A stretch of DNA of 64,000 nt from Acetobacter cibinongensis (GTDB lineage: Bacteria; Pseudomonadota; Alphaproteobacteria; Acetobacterales; Acetobacteraceae). The notes beneath the pieces are model-generated. The model saw only the letters and a program-made list of their open reading frames with translations, was not told the origin of the DNA and ran no database searches. Where the stretch lies: contig NZ_BAMV01000018.1 of NCBI RefSeq assembly GCF_000963925.1, positions 62,001 through 126,000 of the forward strand. The letters run 5' to 3'. The stretch's first letter is position 1. Each line of letters starts with the position of its first letter. Both the position numbers and the translations under genes were made by a program. Of this stretch, positions 18,392-26,507 are shown one piece after another.

Positions 18392-19135
18392 ATGACTGCC
18401 CCTTTAGTCATTATCCCCGCCAGACTGGCCTCTACCCGCCTGCCAGGCAAACCTCTTGCTGACATCGCAGGCAAGCCCATGATTGTGCATGTGCTTCATG
18501 CCGCACAGGCTGCGCAGATAGGCAGGGTAGTTGTCGCCGCTGCTGATCAGGAAATTTGCGACGTTGTCAAAAACGCCGGGGGAGAAGCTGTCTTGACCGA
18601 CCCTAATCTGGCGTCCGGTTCAGACAGGGTTTGGCAGGCAGCGCACCATCTTGACCCGACAGAAAAGCATGATGTGCTGATTAACCTGCAAGGAGACCTT
18701 CCAACATTCCCCCCAGACTATCTGCATACACTTATGCAGACGATGGAAGACACATCCTTCGACATTGGCACCCTTGTTGCGCCCGTCACAACGGACGCGG
18801 AAAAGCACGCGGCTTCTGTAGTAAAGGTCGCGTGTCATTTTTACGGAAACGCTCCGACTACCCCGGCCCTTTATTTTTCAAGATCCGTCATCCCGTGGGG
18901 GGAGGGCCTCACATGGCATCATGTCGGAATCTATGGCTGGAGACGGGACGCGCTCCGAAAGTTCGTCAGTCTTCCCGAATCCGGGCTTGAGCAACGCGAA
19001 AAACTTGAGCAGTTACGCGCTCTTGAAGCAGGCCTGCGTATTGGCTGCGCCCATATTAAAACTGCGCCCTTCGGTGTGGATACACCTGAAGATCTAGAAC
19101 GTGCGCGTCAGGCAGTAGGGAGGGCATCGTTATGA
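18392..19135 (+). CDS. kdsB: 3-deoxy-manno-octulosonate cytidylyltransferase
   Basis: KdsB activates Kdo with CTP to CMP-Kdo, the donor used by WaaA (fused gene at 35683-37695). The 247-residue protein begins APLVIIPARLASTRLPGKPL, the nucleotide-binding signature, and contains INLQGDLP and WGEGLTWHHVGIYGWRRDAL. A TTG at 18377 is in frame, but ATG 18392 fits the family; there is no strong ribosome site. It ends overlapping pheA by 4 nt. Confidence 0.95.
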   Translation: MTAPLVIIPARLASTRLPGKPLADIAGKPMIVHVLHAAQAAQIGRVVVAAADQEICDVVKNAGGEAVLTDPNLASGSDRVWQAAHHLDPTEKHDVLINLQGDLPTFPPDYLHTLMQTMEDTSFDIGTLVAPVTTDAEKHAASVVKVACHFYGNAPTTPALYFSRSVIPWGEGLTWHHVGIYGWRRDALRKFVSLPESGLEQREKLEQLRALEAGLRIGCAHIKTAPFGVDTPEDLERARQAVGRASL

Positions 19136-20028
19136 GCCAGAAAATCATAGCCTTTCAGGGAATGCCGGGGGCGTATTCTGACCTTGCTTGCAGAACGGCT
19201 CGACCCGGCTGGCAGACATTGCCGTGCAAAACTTTTGCCGGAGCCATAGAGGCTGTTCATCAAGGCAAGGCGGACCAAGCCATGCTGGCCTGCGAAAATA
19301 GTTTGGCAGGCCGAGTGCCGGATATTCATACACTTTTACCAAATGCAGGTTTGCATATTGTTGGTGAGCATTTCCAGCGGGTTGAGCATTGCCTTCTTGC
19401 CATTCCCGGCACGCGCATAGAGCAGATCAAGCGGGTTCATACCCACCCCGTTGCCATGGGGCAAATCAGCACGTTGTTGGCTACCTACAATTTTGCGCCG
19501 GTCGTTGAGTTCGATACAGCAGGAGCAGCCGAGTTGGTGGCGCTCTGGAAAAGCCATGAAGAGGCAGCCGTTGCCTCCGAACTTGCTGCAGAATTAAACG
19601 GCCTGACCATACTCAAACGGAATGTGGAAGACGCAAAACATAATACAACGCGCTTCTATATCGCATCGCAAACGGCTGAACGTCCTGAGCGTGATACACC
19701 CGATGTCATGACAACGGTTATTTTCAGCGTCAAAAACAGTCCTGGTGCACTCTACAAAGTGCTTGGCGGCTTTGCGACAAACGGCGTTAACATGACACGC
19801 CTTGAAAGCTATATGACGGGCGGTGGTTTTGCTGCCACCCGCTTTCTTATGGATGTTGAAGGCCACCCAGAAAATACGCAACTTGGCAAGGCGCTTGCGG
19901 AACTTGAATTTTTTTCCGAAGACGCCACTATTCTTGGTGTTTACAAACAGTCGCCCTTCAGGCGGCAAATGACCGGCTCATGCGCTGAAGCTCTTCCTTC
20001 AGCCCCTACAGATGCCCTTGCAGGATAG
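19132..20028 (+). CDS. pheA: Prephenate dehydratase
   Basis: A stand-alone 298-residue prephenate dehydratase making phenylpyruvate for phenylalanine. FQGMPGAYSDLA, ACENSLAGRV and the HNTTRFY triad region define the catalytic domain (about 1-190); the C-terminal ACT domain with SPGALYKVLGGFATNGVN and LESY is the phenylalanine-sensing module. No chorismate mutase domain is present. It overlaps kdsB by 4 nt and is 10 bp before dapA. Confidence 0.95.
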   Translation: MSQKIIAFQGMPGAYSDLACRTARPGWQTLPCKTFAGAIEAVHQGKADQAMLACENSLAGRVPDIHTLLPNAGLHIVGEHFQRVEHCLLAIPGTRIEQIKRVHTHPVAMGQISTLLATYNFAPVVEFDTAGAAELVALWKSHEEAAVASELAAELNGLTILKRNVEDAKHNTTRFYIASQTAERPERDTPDVMTTVIFSVKNSPGALYKVLGGFATNGVNMTRLESYMTGGGFAATRFLMDVEGHPENTQLGKALAELEFFSEDATILGVYKQSPFRRQMTGSCAEALPSAPTDALAG

Positions 20029-20038
20029 ACGACAGCTC

Positions 20039-20929
20039 ATGTCTGATACACGTTTTACCGGATCCATCACGGCCCTCATTACCCCCATGAACCATGACGG
20101 CAGTCTGGATTTTGAGTCTTTTGAAAAGCTGGTAGGCTGGCAAATAGAGGAAGGGACATCCGCGCTCTGCGCCATGGGCACCACGGGGGAAAGTCCGACT
20201 CTGTCCCACACTGAGCACCATGCTGTCGTTGAACGGGCCATCAAAGTGTCTGCTGGCCGTGTGCCAGTGATAGCCGGTGCGGGCTCAAACAGCACATCAG
20301 AAGCCATCGACCTTGCCAAACATGCGGAAAAAGCTGGTGCATCCGCAGTTCTTGTTGTCACGCCTTACTACAACAAGCCAACGCAGGAAGGCCTGTATCG
20401 GCACTTCATGGCTATTGCGGATGCCATTACTATTCCCGTTATTCTTTATAATATTCCAGGGCGTTCCGTAGTCGACATTAGTGTGGATACCACGGCGCGC
20501 TTGGCCAAACATGGCAATATTATTGGCGTAAAAGATGCCACAGCAAACCTTTTACGCCCTCTTCAGGTACGGCGAGCAGTCAGCAAACACTTCAACCAGC
20601 TTTCAGGCGAGGATGGTACAGCTGTTGCCTTTCTGGCCGCTGGTGGTGATGGTTGCATTAGTGTGACTGCTAATGTTGCACCTGCTCTGTGTGCGGCGGT
20701 ACAAACCGCGTGGCAAAGAGGCCAAGCCTCTGAAGCCATTGCACTACAGGACCGACTGTTACCCTTGCATGACGCGCTTTTTTGCGAGAGCAACCCTGCG
20801 CCAGTCAAATATGCTGCAAGCTTGTTAGGCTTGGCAGGGGAGACCACACGCCTTCCACTTGCTCCCTTGTCTGATGTCTCTCGCGCAAAGGTACGTCAGG
20901 CACTTGTTGATACTGGATTGTTAAATTAA
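20039..20929 (+). CDS. dapA: 4-hydroxy-tetrahydrodipicolinate synthase
   Basis: DapA condenses pyruvate with aspartate semialdehyde, feeding lysine and peptidoglycan diaminopimelate. In the 296-residue protein Lys165 in GVKDATAN forms the Schiff base, Tyr137 sits in YNIPGR and the GTTGE loop is at 47-51. An ATG at 20012 lies inside pheA without a ribosome site; ATG 20039 (MSDTRFTGS) fits the family. The TAA overlaps the smpB ATG by 1 nt. Confidence 0.96.
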   Translation: MSDTRFTGSITALITPMNHDGSLDFESFEKLVGWQIEEGTSALCAMGTTGESPTLSHTEHHAVVERAIKVSAGRVPVIAGAGSNSTSEAIDLAKHAEKAGASAVLVVTPYYNKPTQEGLYRHFMAIADAITIPVILYNIPGRSVVDISVDTTARLAKHGNIIGVKDATANLLRPLQVRRAVSKHFNQLSGEDGTAVAFLAAGGDGCISVTANVAPALCAAVQTAWQRGQASEAIALQDRLLPLHDALFCESNPAPVKYAASLLGLAGETTRLPLAPLSDVSRAKVRQALVDTGLLN

Positions 20930-21426
20930 TGGCCCAAAAACCACGCAAAACAACCATGATTTCTCATGGTATTGCTGCACAAAATCGTAAGGGCCGGTTT
21001 AATTACAGCATCAAAGAAACGGTTGAAGCCGGGATTGTCCTCAAAGGCGCTGAAGTAAAAAGCCTGCGTCTTGGCCGTGCCATGATTACAGAGGCCTATG
21101 CTGGCGAACGAGATGGAGAGCTGTGGCTTTTTAACAGCTACATTCCTGAATATCAGGGAGGTGTTCTGTCTCGCTTTGACTCCCGCGCACCCCGTAAACT
21201 TCTCATGCATCGCAAACAGATAGAAAAATATCTGGGTGCCATTGCTAAAGAAGGCGCAACCCTTGTGCCGCTGGATATTCACTTTAACCCTCGGGGCGTT
21301 GCCAAAATTACGTTAGGTCTGGGCGAAGGCAAGAGAAACGTTGATAAACGGCACGCCATTGCCGAACGAGACTGGCAAAGGGACAAAGCCCGCCTTATGC
21401 GAGATAAGGGGCGCGGCGACTACTAA
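20929..21426 (+). CDS. smpB: SsrA-binding protein SmpB
   Basis: SmpB binds tmRNA for rescue of stalled ribosomes. At 165 residues it has the OB-fold motifs NRKGRFNYSIKETVEAG, GAEVKSLR and NSYIPEY, and the basic C-terminal tail (RDWQRDKARLMRDKGRGDY) that enters the mRNA channel. It is the last gene of kdsB-pheA-dapA-smpB, followed by an intrinsic terminator at 21483-21513. tmRNA itself is not in the window. Confidence 0.97.
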   Translation: MAQKPRKTTMISHGIAAQNRKGRFNYSIKETVEAGIVLKGAEVKSLRLGRAMITEAYAGERDGELWLFNSYIPEYQGGVLSRFDSRAPRKLLMHRKQIEKYLGAIAKEGATLVPLDIHFNPRGVAKITLGLGEGKRNVDKRHAIAERDWQRDKARLMRDKGRGDY

Positions 21427-21482
21427 GAATTACAAGCCTAGCCGCTATTGTTTTTTTATTTTTCCAAGAAAGTGCATAAAAA

Positions 21483-21513
21483 AAAAGCCCCGCCTTTATA
21501 AGGCGGGGCTTTT
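21483..21513. terminator. Strong bidirectional intrinsic terminator
   Basis: GCCCCGCC (21487-21494) pairs perfectly with GGCGGGGC (21502-21509) around a 7-nt loop, flanked by an A-run on the left and TTTT on the right. It can end smpB transcription on the plus strand and the cold-shock gene on the minus strand. Confidence 0.9.
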
Positions 21514-21538
21514 CGTTACTGCCGTAGCAATAACTTAA

Positions 21539-22255
21539 TCAGGCAGGGTCAACCTGAGCTGCTTCTGGACCTTTCTGGCCCTGAACAACTTTCACGTTGG
21601 TTGACTGACCTTCGTTGAGGCTGGACAGACCGGAACGTTCCAGAGCTGATGCGTGAACGAAAATGTCCTTGCCGCCACCATCTGGCGTAATGAAACCAAA
21701 GCCTTTGGTTGCATTGTACCATTTGACAGTACCGCGAATTTCTTCAGCGCCAGACATGTCAGGAGCAGGGCGAGGAGCGCGACCGCCACCAAAGCCACCA
21801 GCACCACCACGTGGAGCAGAATTAAACCCGCCAGAAGAACGAGGACGTTCTGGCTGAGCAGTGCTTTCGTCTACGGAGATGACTTCTGCAACCTGACGGC
21901 CTTTTGGGCCCTGGCCAATGCGCACAACCAGTGTCGCGCCGGGGCTTACGCCATCCTGACCGATCTGGGAGAGAGCGTTGGCATGCAGGAATACGTCACC
22001 AGACCCATCAGCGAGTTCAACAAAGCCGTAGCCTTTTTCACCGTTGAACCATTTGACTGTCGCCCCGATTTCCGGACCGGAAGCAATAACCTGCGGCCCA
22101 CCAGCGGGAGCACCACCAGCAGGTCTACGCGGTGCAAAACCGCCACGGTCACCAAAAGAGGGACGTTCGCCATAAGAGGGCGTTGACATAAAATCGTCGT
22201 CAAATCCGCCGCGGCGCGGAGAACGAGAGCTGCGGTCGGTCCTGTTACTTCTCAA
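21539..22255 (-). CDS. Tandem cold-shock-domain protein
   Basis: A 238-residue protein with two CSDs. The first (about 63-130) has [18 protein letters not shown] and DVFLHANAL; the second (about 173-238) has [17 protein letters not shown] and [12 protein letters not shown]1- and RNP2-like motifs are intact in both. The N-terminal tail and the 40-residue linker are Gly/Arg/Pro-rich, as in RNA-binding proteins. No ATG precedes the arginine-rich start: the best start is TTG at 22255, with AGGA 9 nt upstream; ATG at 22189 (MSTPSYG) is the alternative. The leader contains a perfect hairpin. Likely an RNA chaperone. Confidence 0.9.
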   Translation of the reverse strand: MRSNRTDRSSRSPRRGGFDDDFMSTPSYGERPSFGDRGGFAPRRPAGGAPAGGPQVIASGPEIGATVKWFNGEKGYGFVELADGSGDVFLHANALSQIGQDGVSPGATLVVRIGQGPKGRQVAEVISVDESTAQPERPRSSGGFNSAPRGGAGGFGGGRAPRPAPDMSGAEEIRGTVKWYNATKGFGFITPDGGGKDIFVHASALERSGLSSLNEGQSTNVKVVQGQKGPEAAQVDPA

Positions 22256-22621
22256 CGGTCTTGATCCTGAAGCATGGAGAAGGTTATGCCTTCTCCAGAT
22301 ATTAAAAAATGGGCAGATTGCGAAGCTAACAGGTTTTTTTGCTCACTTTGAAACAAAATCCTGCCACCTCCTCTAGAGCTGCAACCACGCCCATGTGTTT
22401 TCAGTAGCACACCGGGTGTAGTGTCGCTATAGAAAAGCACGAAACCTGACCGCTTTTCATCTTTTTTCATCTCAATAACTATTTTGTGATAAACGTATAA
22501 ATACGTCAGGCTGGTATTCGCTCAGCACCTAGAGAGCCTGCGCCAAATGAGGCTTTCTTGTCAGGCCCTGTTCCAGTAAAGAAGAGCTCAAACCTGCCCG
22601 TTGCAGAATGAGAGGATAAAT
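22256..22621. other. Intergenic leader region between cold-shock gene and lpxR-like gene
   Basis: This 366-bp divergent gap must hold the promoters of both flanking genes. The only structure I can point to is the hairpin at 22276-22296. The stretch 22300-22480 has several A/T tracts but no convincing gene. Confidence 0.5.
22276..22296 (-). promoter_or_regulatory. Leader hairpin of the tandem cold-shock gene
   Basis: GGAGAAGG (22276-22283) and CCTTCTCC (22289-22296) form a perfect 8-bp stem with a 5-nt loop, 21 nt upstream of the TTG start and just before its AGGA. It could influence translation initiation, possibly with temperature; that is inference. Confidence 0.5.
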
Positions 22622-23683
22622 ATGTCTGCTGTCGTTAACTCACCACGCGTTCGGCACAAGACTGCCAAAGCTCTTCTCGTAACGGGAGGATTATGTATGG
22701 CGCTTTCAACTGCGCACGCAACTCCTCTGCAAGACAAGCAAGGGACCTGGACACTTCAGGGCGAAAACGATGCGGTTTCAACCCTCAAGAGCACGTCAGA
22801 CCAATATTATACCAGCGGCTTGCGCCTGAACTGGACATCCGGGACAGATACGCTGCCAACGCCCATCGCGGCCATTAATAAAGCCATCTGGGGCGAAGGC
22901 GTGCAGCGCATAAGCATGGGCTTGCAGCAGATGATTTTCACGCCGAGGGATACACAGTCAGCCAGCCCGTGGGGGCCTGGCCCGCAGAAATCGAGCCTTT
23001 TGCGTGACCGCCCGTATGCTGGCGTTCTGCTTGGCACGATCAACCTGATTAACGATACAGACCTGTCACGCAGCGTTCTGGGTATTCAGGTTGGTGTTAT
23101 GGGGCCAGCAGCACTGGGCCGCCAACTCCAAAACGGCTTCCACGGCGCTATTGGGGATACAAAGAATCTGGGCTGGGGCCACCAGTTGCAGAACCAACCC
23201 ATCTTTCAGGTTCAGGGTGGCCGCACATGGCGCCTCCCACTGGTCAACGTCGCTGGCATTGAAATGGACATGCTGCCATCTGTGGCAGCCGCCGCCGGTG
23301 ACTACCAGATCTATGGCCGCATCGGGGACATGATCCGCATAGGGCAGGGGCTGAACAGTGACTTCGGCACCCCCACCATTAACGCAGCAGGTACGGATGG
23401 CACGGACGCTTATAAAGCGACCCGTCCGTTCGCCTGGTATCTGTTTGGTGGCGTGACTGGCCAGGCCGTTGGCTATGATGCCTCCCTGCAAGGCAACACA
23501 ATGCGCACCAACTCCCTGCACGTTGATAAGCGGTGGGATGTAGGCGAAATCCATGCGGGCCTTGCCATCATGTTCTACGGGCTACGCGTTTCCTACAGTC
23601 AGGTTTGGCAGACTCAGCAATTCAAAGGCGCGAAGTCCGGCCTCTTCAATTACGGTTCGCTCATGGTTTCAGCAAAGTTCTAA
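22622..23683 (+). CDS. LpxR-like outer-membrane lipid A 3'-O-deacylase (DUF2219)
   Basis: A 353-residue exported beta-barrel protein. Start ATG 22622 is set by AGAGGA 5 nt upstream; the signal peptide ends at AHA (residue 33). The mature N-terminus has the LpxR signature GENDAVS (N49, D50) followed by DQYYTSGLRLNW, then RPYAGVLLGT (130-139) and GWGHQL with H187, equivalent to the catalytic-site region. LpxR removes the 3' acyloxyacyl group of lipid A. After GWGHQL the sequence reads QNQP; relatives usually have an acidic residue there as I recall, so activity should be checked. A terminator follows. Confidence 0.85.
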   Translation: MSAVVNSPRVRHKTAKALLVTGGLCMALSTAHATPLQDKQGTWTLQGENDAVSTLKSTSDQYYTSGLRLNWTSGTDTLPTPIAAINKAIWGEGVQRISMGLQQMIFTPRDTQSASPWGPGPQKSSLLRDRPYAGVLLGTINLINDTDLSRSVLGIQVGVMGPAALGRQLQNGFHGAIGDTKNLGWGHQLQNQPIFQVQGGRTWRLPLVNVAGIEMDMLPSVAAAAGDYQIYGRIGDMIRIGQGLNSDFGTPTINAAGTDGTDAYKATRPFAWYLFGGVTGQAVGYDASLQGNTMRTNSLHVDKRWDVGEIHAGLAIMFYGLRVSYSQVWQTQQFKGAKSGLFNYGSLMVSAKF

Positions 23684-23716
23684 CTTTAATCCTGCTAAAA
23701 TTTGTTCAGTTGCACA

Positions 23717-23764
23717 AAAAACAGGCTTATATTTTTGCCACATGGCCTGTTTTTGTGTTTTTTT
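23717..23764 (+). terminator. Intrinsic terminator after the lpxR-like gene
   Basis: AAAAACAGGC (23717-23726) pairs with GCCTGTTTTT (23745-23754), an 18-nt loop between them, followed within a few bases by a run of seven T (23758-23764). Confidence 0.8.
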
Positions 23765-23894
23765 AGCAACTTGGTAAAGTTTGTGCCTCTTTCTGAGGCT
23801 TAAATTGAACATTGCGTCTTGGCATACGGGAAATGACCATTTTACAGTCAGCACCAGAGAGCCCCTCTGATGTCTGAAGGGAATGGAAGACCCG

Positions 23895-24251
23895 ATGCCC
23901 CACCTGAACGAAGCACTGCCGACCTGCAAGATCATTCCGTTCCAGATGGAACTGCTGTCTCGCCACCGGGAATATCTGTCTCGCTGGGTTGAAGCCGGGC
24001 ACCCCATGGGAGTGTGCGACGCAGACGTTTTTTCAGCTCCAGAGCGCCAGTCTGGCCTGTCTTCTGAATATGTTGTGATCTGGGTGCGGGAAACGGCAGA
24101 CCCCGCATACAAAATTTATTCCCGTGGTAATAAATGGGTCGTTATGGATGCCATCCGCGAAAATCAGCTCGGGCTTTTTGCTTCTTTTGCCGATGCCCTG
24201 AACATGGTGCGTCCCGTGCTGCCACTTCCCGGCAAAATTGTAGCCGCCTAA
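23895..24251 (+). CDS. Hypothetical protein, 118 residues
   Basis: Start ATG 23895 is favoured over 23883 because GGAAG (23885-23889) then lies 5 nt away. The protein is soluble-looking, without signal peptide or membrane segment. It reads as one small alpha/beta domain: an amphipathic helix around QMELLSRHREYLSRWVEAG, a strand YVVIWVRETADPAYKIY, then NKWVVMDAIRENQLGLFASFADALNMVRPV. I do not recognise the family. It stands alone between the lpxR terminator and the leader of the OpuAC-like gene. Coding potential is supported by consistent codon use, not by homology. Confidence 0.65.
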   Translation: MPHLNEALPTCKIIPFQMELLSRHREYLSRWVEAGHPMGVCDADVFSAPERQSGLSSEYVVIWVRETADPAYKIYSRGNKWVVMDAIRENQLGLFASFADALNMVRPVLPLPGKIVAA

Positions 24252-24345
24252 CGGATTACTTTATATAACAGCCCACACTAGGCCCACGCAGCCTTATAGC
24301 ACTGCTTCATAGCCTAAATGCTCTTCCAGGCAGGCTGTGTTTTCC

Positions 24346-24378
24346 CATAATAGCTGCCGCGTCTACGCAGCTATTATG
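24346..24378. promoter_or_regulatory. Perfect 12-bp inverted repeat upstream of the OpuAC-like gene
   Basis: CATAATAGCTGC (24346-24357) and GCAGCTATTATG (24367-24378) are exact complements around a 9-nt centre, 78 bp before the ATG at 24457. No U-tract follows on the plus strand. It could be an operator, a leader hairpin, or a terminator for the preceding gene. Confidence 0.5.
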
Positions 24379-24456
24379 CATTTCTGGGATTGCATCTTCG
24401 TCTATCTCCTGCTGCAAGGGCTCATATTGCGCAGCCTTGCCGGTTAGGAAGAAAAG

Positions 24457-25206
24457 ATGACGACACTCACAATTGCCCATCCAGACACAACCATTCACGA
24501 GGCAACCGCTGCGGCAATTATACGCGTTCTTGAAGCAAATGACGTTGAGCCAGAAATTACGATTGGTCCCAAAGGCGCCCTACGTGACATGCTTAGCGCC
24601 GGAGAGGTTGATCTTTACGTTTCTGCCTGGCTTCCGGAAGATGCAGCGTTTCTTACACCCGGGGTGACGTCATTGGGCGTTCTGTTTAACCCCAGTGTAA
24701 GCTGCTGTCTTTCTCAGGAACACAACGCTACCCTGACATCTCTGTCCAATCTGGCGCAAGCAGGCTCAGAACTATCACGTGACGTTATCGTGCCGGAAAC
24801 TCTGCTGCACCACGCAGAAGCAATGTTTTCAGCTTACGCTCTGCAAGAAGCAGGTTTTACTCTGCGCGCCCTTCCTGACGAGGAAGCTTTAGCTACTTTT
24901 AGCGCATCACTTGCAAAAGAGCAGCTCGTTCTGACCGTGTTGGCACAGCCTTGCTACCTTTTTCATCAGGGAGGGTTCCGCATCCTGCAAGATCCGAAGG
25001 AAACACTAGGGCTGGAAATGACTGCACACATCCTCCTCCGGCCCGGTCTAGCGGACGAGATGGATCGGGACTTGTATGATGAGCTGGATGAACTCATGCT
25101 CAGCACCAAAGTGATCAGTGCTATGGACTACGCCATGCGGGCAGAAGGATTAAGCGCAGATGATGCCGCAGAGTCCTGGCAGCGCGGCAAGCTGCTCCCT
25201 CGCTGA
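24457..25206 (+). CDS. OpuAC/ProX-like substrate-binding-fold protein without signal peptide
   Basis: A 249-residue protein resembling the glycine betaine/choline-binding OpuAC domain: LTIAHPD at the start, then MLSAGEVDLYVSAWLPE (W58) and a late two-lobe pattern. Canonical family members are exported or lipid-anchored; this one starts directly with the fold's first strand (MTTLTIAHPD) and has no signal peptide, and no ABC permease or ATPase gene is adjacent. It may act in the cytoplasm as a binding or sensor protein. AGGAAGAAAAG lies upstream of the ATG. The methyltransferase gene follows 25 bp later. Confidence 0.75.
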   Translation: MTTLTIAHPDTTIHEATAAAIIRVLEANDVEPEITIGPKGALRDMLSAGEVDLYVSAWLPEDAAFLTPGVTSLGVLFNPSVSCCLSQEHNATLTSLSNLAQAGSELSRDVIVPETLLHHAEAMFSAYALQEAGFTLRALPDEEALATFSASLAKEQLVLTVLAQPCYLFHQGGFRILQDPKETLGLEMTAHILLRPGLADEMDRDLYDELDELMLSTKVISAMDYAMRAEGLSADDAAESWQRGKLLPR

Positions 25207-25231
25207 CACGTATCTGAGGAAGGCTTGCAGC

Positions 25232-26491
25232 ATGTCTCCATCATCTGAGCTTGACCGGCACGATGCTGGCCTTGCCGCCCAGTACGAAACTTTCCCGTAC
25301 CCTGAACGCACACCTCAGGACGAAAGCAAACGGCTGCTGATAGGCAGCCCAAGCCATTTGCGCGAAATCGATTACTGGGTGTTCAAAGCCAAGCGGCCAA
25401 GACATCTGCCTTTACGGGTGCTTGTTGCTGGATGCGGTACAGGTGATGGTGCCATCATGCTGGCCACGCATATGGCCCGATCAGAACGCGTCGGCGAGGT
25501 TATCTGCCTTGATCGCTCTTCAAAAGCGCTTTCCATTGTGAAAGAGCGGGCAGCCGTGCGTAATCTGACAAATATTCAGTATGTTGAAGGCTCACTGAAT
25601 AATCTGACAGCTCTTAACCTTGGCTCATTTGACTATATTGACTGCTGCGGTGTGCTGCACCACTTGCCAGATCCGCTGGCAACATTGCGTGATCTTGTAA
25701 ACCATCTTGCACCGGGTGGGGGTATGGGGCTCATGGTCTACGCCCCATACGGACGAACAGGTGTTTACATGGTGCAGGAGGCCCTTCAGCATCTAGCACC
25801 ACTGCAGGACTCTCCAACATCCCGGCTGGATATTGCCAAACGTGTCATGCGTACACTGCCAGCCACGGCCTGGCTCCGCATGAATGGTAATTTTGGTGAC
25901 CATTTGAGTGGCGGGGATGCGGGCCTTTACGATCTGCTCCTAAACCCAAGAGATCGTGCCTACACCGTGCCAGATTTTTTGGAACTGCTGGATGCTGCGG
26001 GGCTGGAGGCTTCGTGCCTGATGGAACCAGCACGCTACAATCCATCGCTTTTTCTTCCTGATCCCAAACTCCGCGCACGACTGGATGTATTGGACTGGAA
26101 GGAAAAAGCAGCAATTGCAGAGTCCTTAACGGGAAATATGGCCACGCATGTCGCTTACGTTGTGAAAAAAGGTGAGGAGCAAACGCCACCAGACTTCATG
26201 GACGAAGCCGCAATTCCCGTAATGCGCGAGATACCGGGTATAGAATTAGCCAAACAAATGCTGCCAAACCACACACTGCCGTTTTCTTTTGGCACTTTGG
26301 TTGTGCCCATTCCGTTGCCAGCGCAAGCCCGTGGCCTTTTGCCGCTTATAGATGGGAGTCGTACGGTAGGAGAACTGGCTGATATTCTGAGCAGCAGAGG
26401 CGTTCCCAAGGATAAATTCTGGGGCATCTGGAAAGAAACTTTTTCTACCCTGGAACAACTGAACCGCGTCCTCCTGCAATCTCCAGCGTAA
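25232..26491 (+). CDS. Class I SAM-dependent methyltransferase with C-terminal extension
   Basis: A 419-residue protein. N-terminal YETFPYPERTP and GSPSHLREIDYWVF precede the Rossmann methyltransferase domain: motif I VAGCGTGDG at 65-73, the acidic D94 region ICLDRS, and DCCGVLHHLPDP around 138-148. The region after about residue 290 is an extra domain with LPLIDGSRTVGELADILSS, a winged-helix-like or PqqD-like segment near the end. Start ATG 25232 is fixed by GAGGAAGG 8 nt upstream. The substrate is unknown. It sits between the OpuAC-like and YdcF-like genes in one apparent operon. Confidence 0.85.
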   Translation: MSPSSELDRHDAGLAAQYETFPYPERTPQDESKRLLIGSPSHLREIDYWVFKAKRPRHLPLRVLVAGCGTGDGAIMLATHMARSERVGEVICLDRSSKALSIVKERAAVRNLTNIQYVEGSLNNLTALNLGSFDYIDCCGVLHHLPDPLATLRDLVNHLAPGGGMGLMVYAPYGRTGVYMVQEALQHLAPLQDSPTSRLDIAKRVMRTLPATAWLRMNGNFGDHLSGGDAGLYDLLLNPRDRAYTVPDFLELLDAAGLEASCLMEPARYNPSLFLPDPKLRARLDVLDWKEKAAIAESLTGNMATHVAYVVKKGEEQTPPDFMDEAAIPVMREIPGIELAKQMLPNHTLPFSFGTLVVPIPLPAQARGLLPLIDGSRTVGELADILSSRGVPKDKFWGIWKETFSTLEQLNRVLLQSPA

Positions 26492-26507
26492 ATAAGGAGA
26501 GGGAGCT

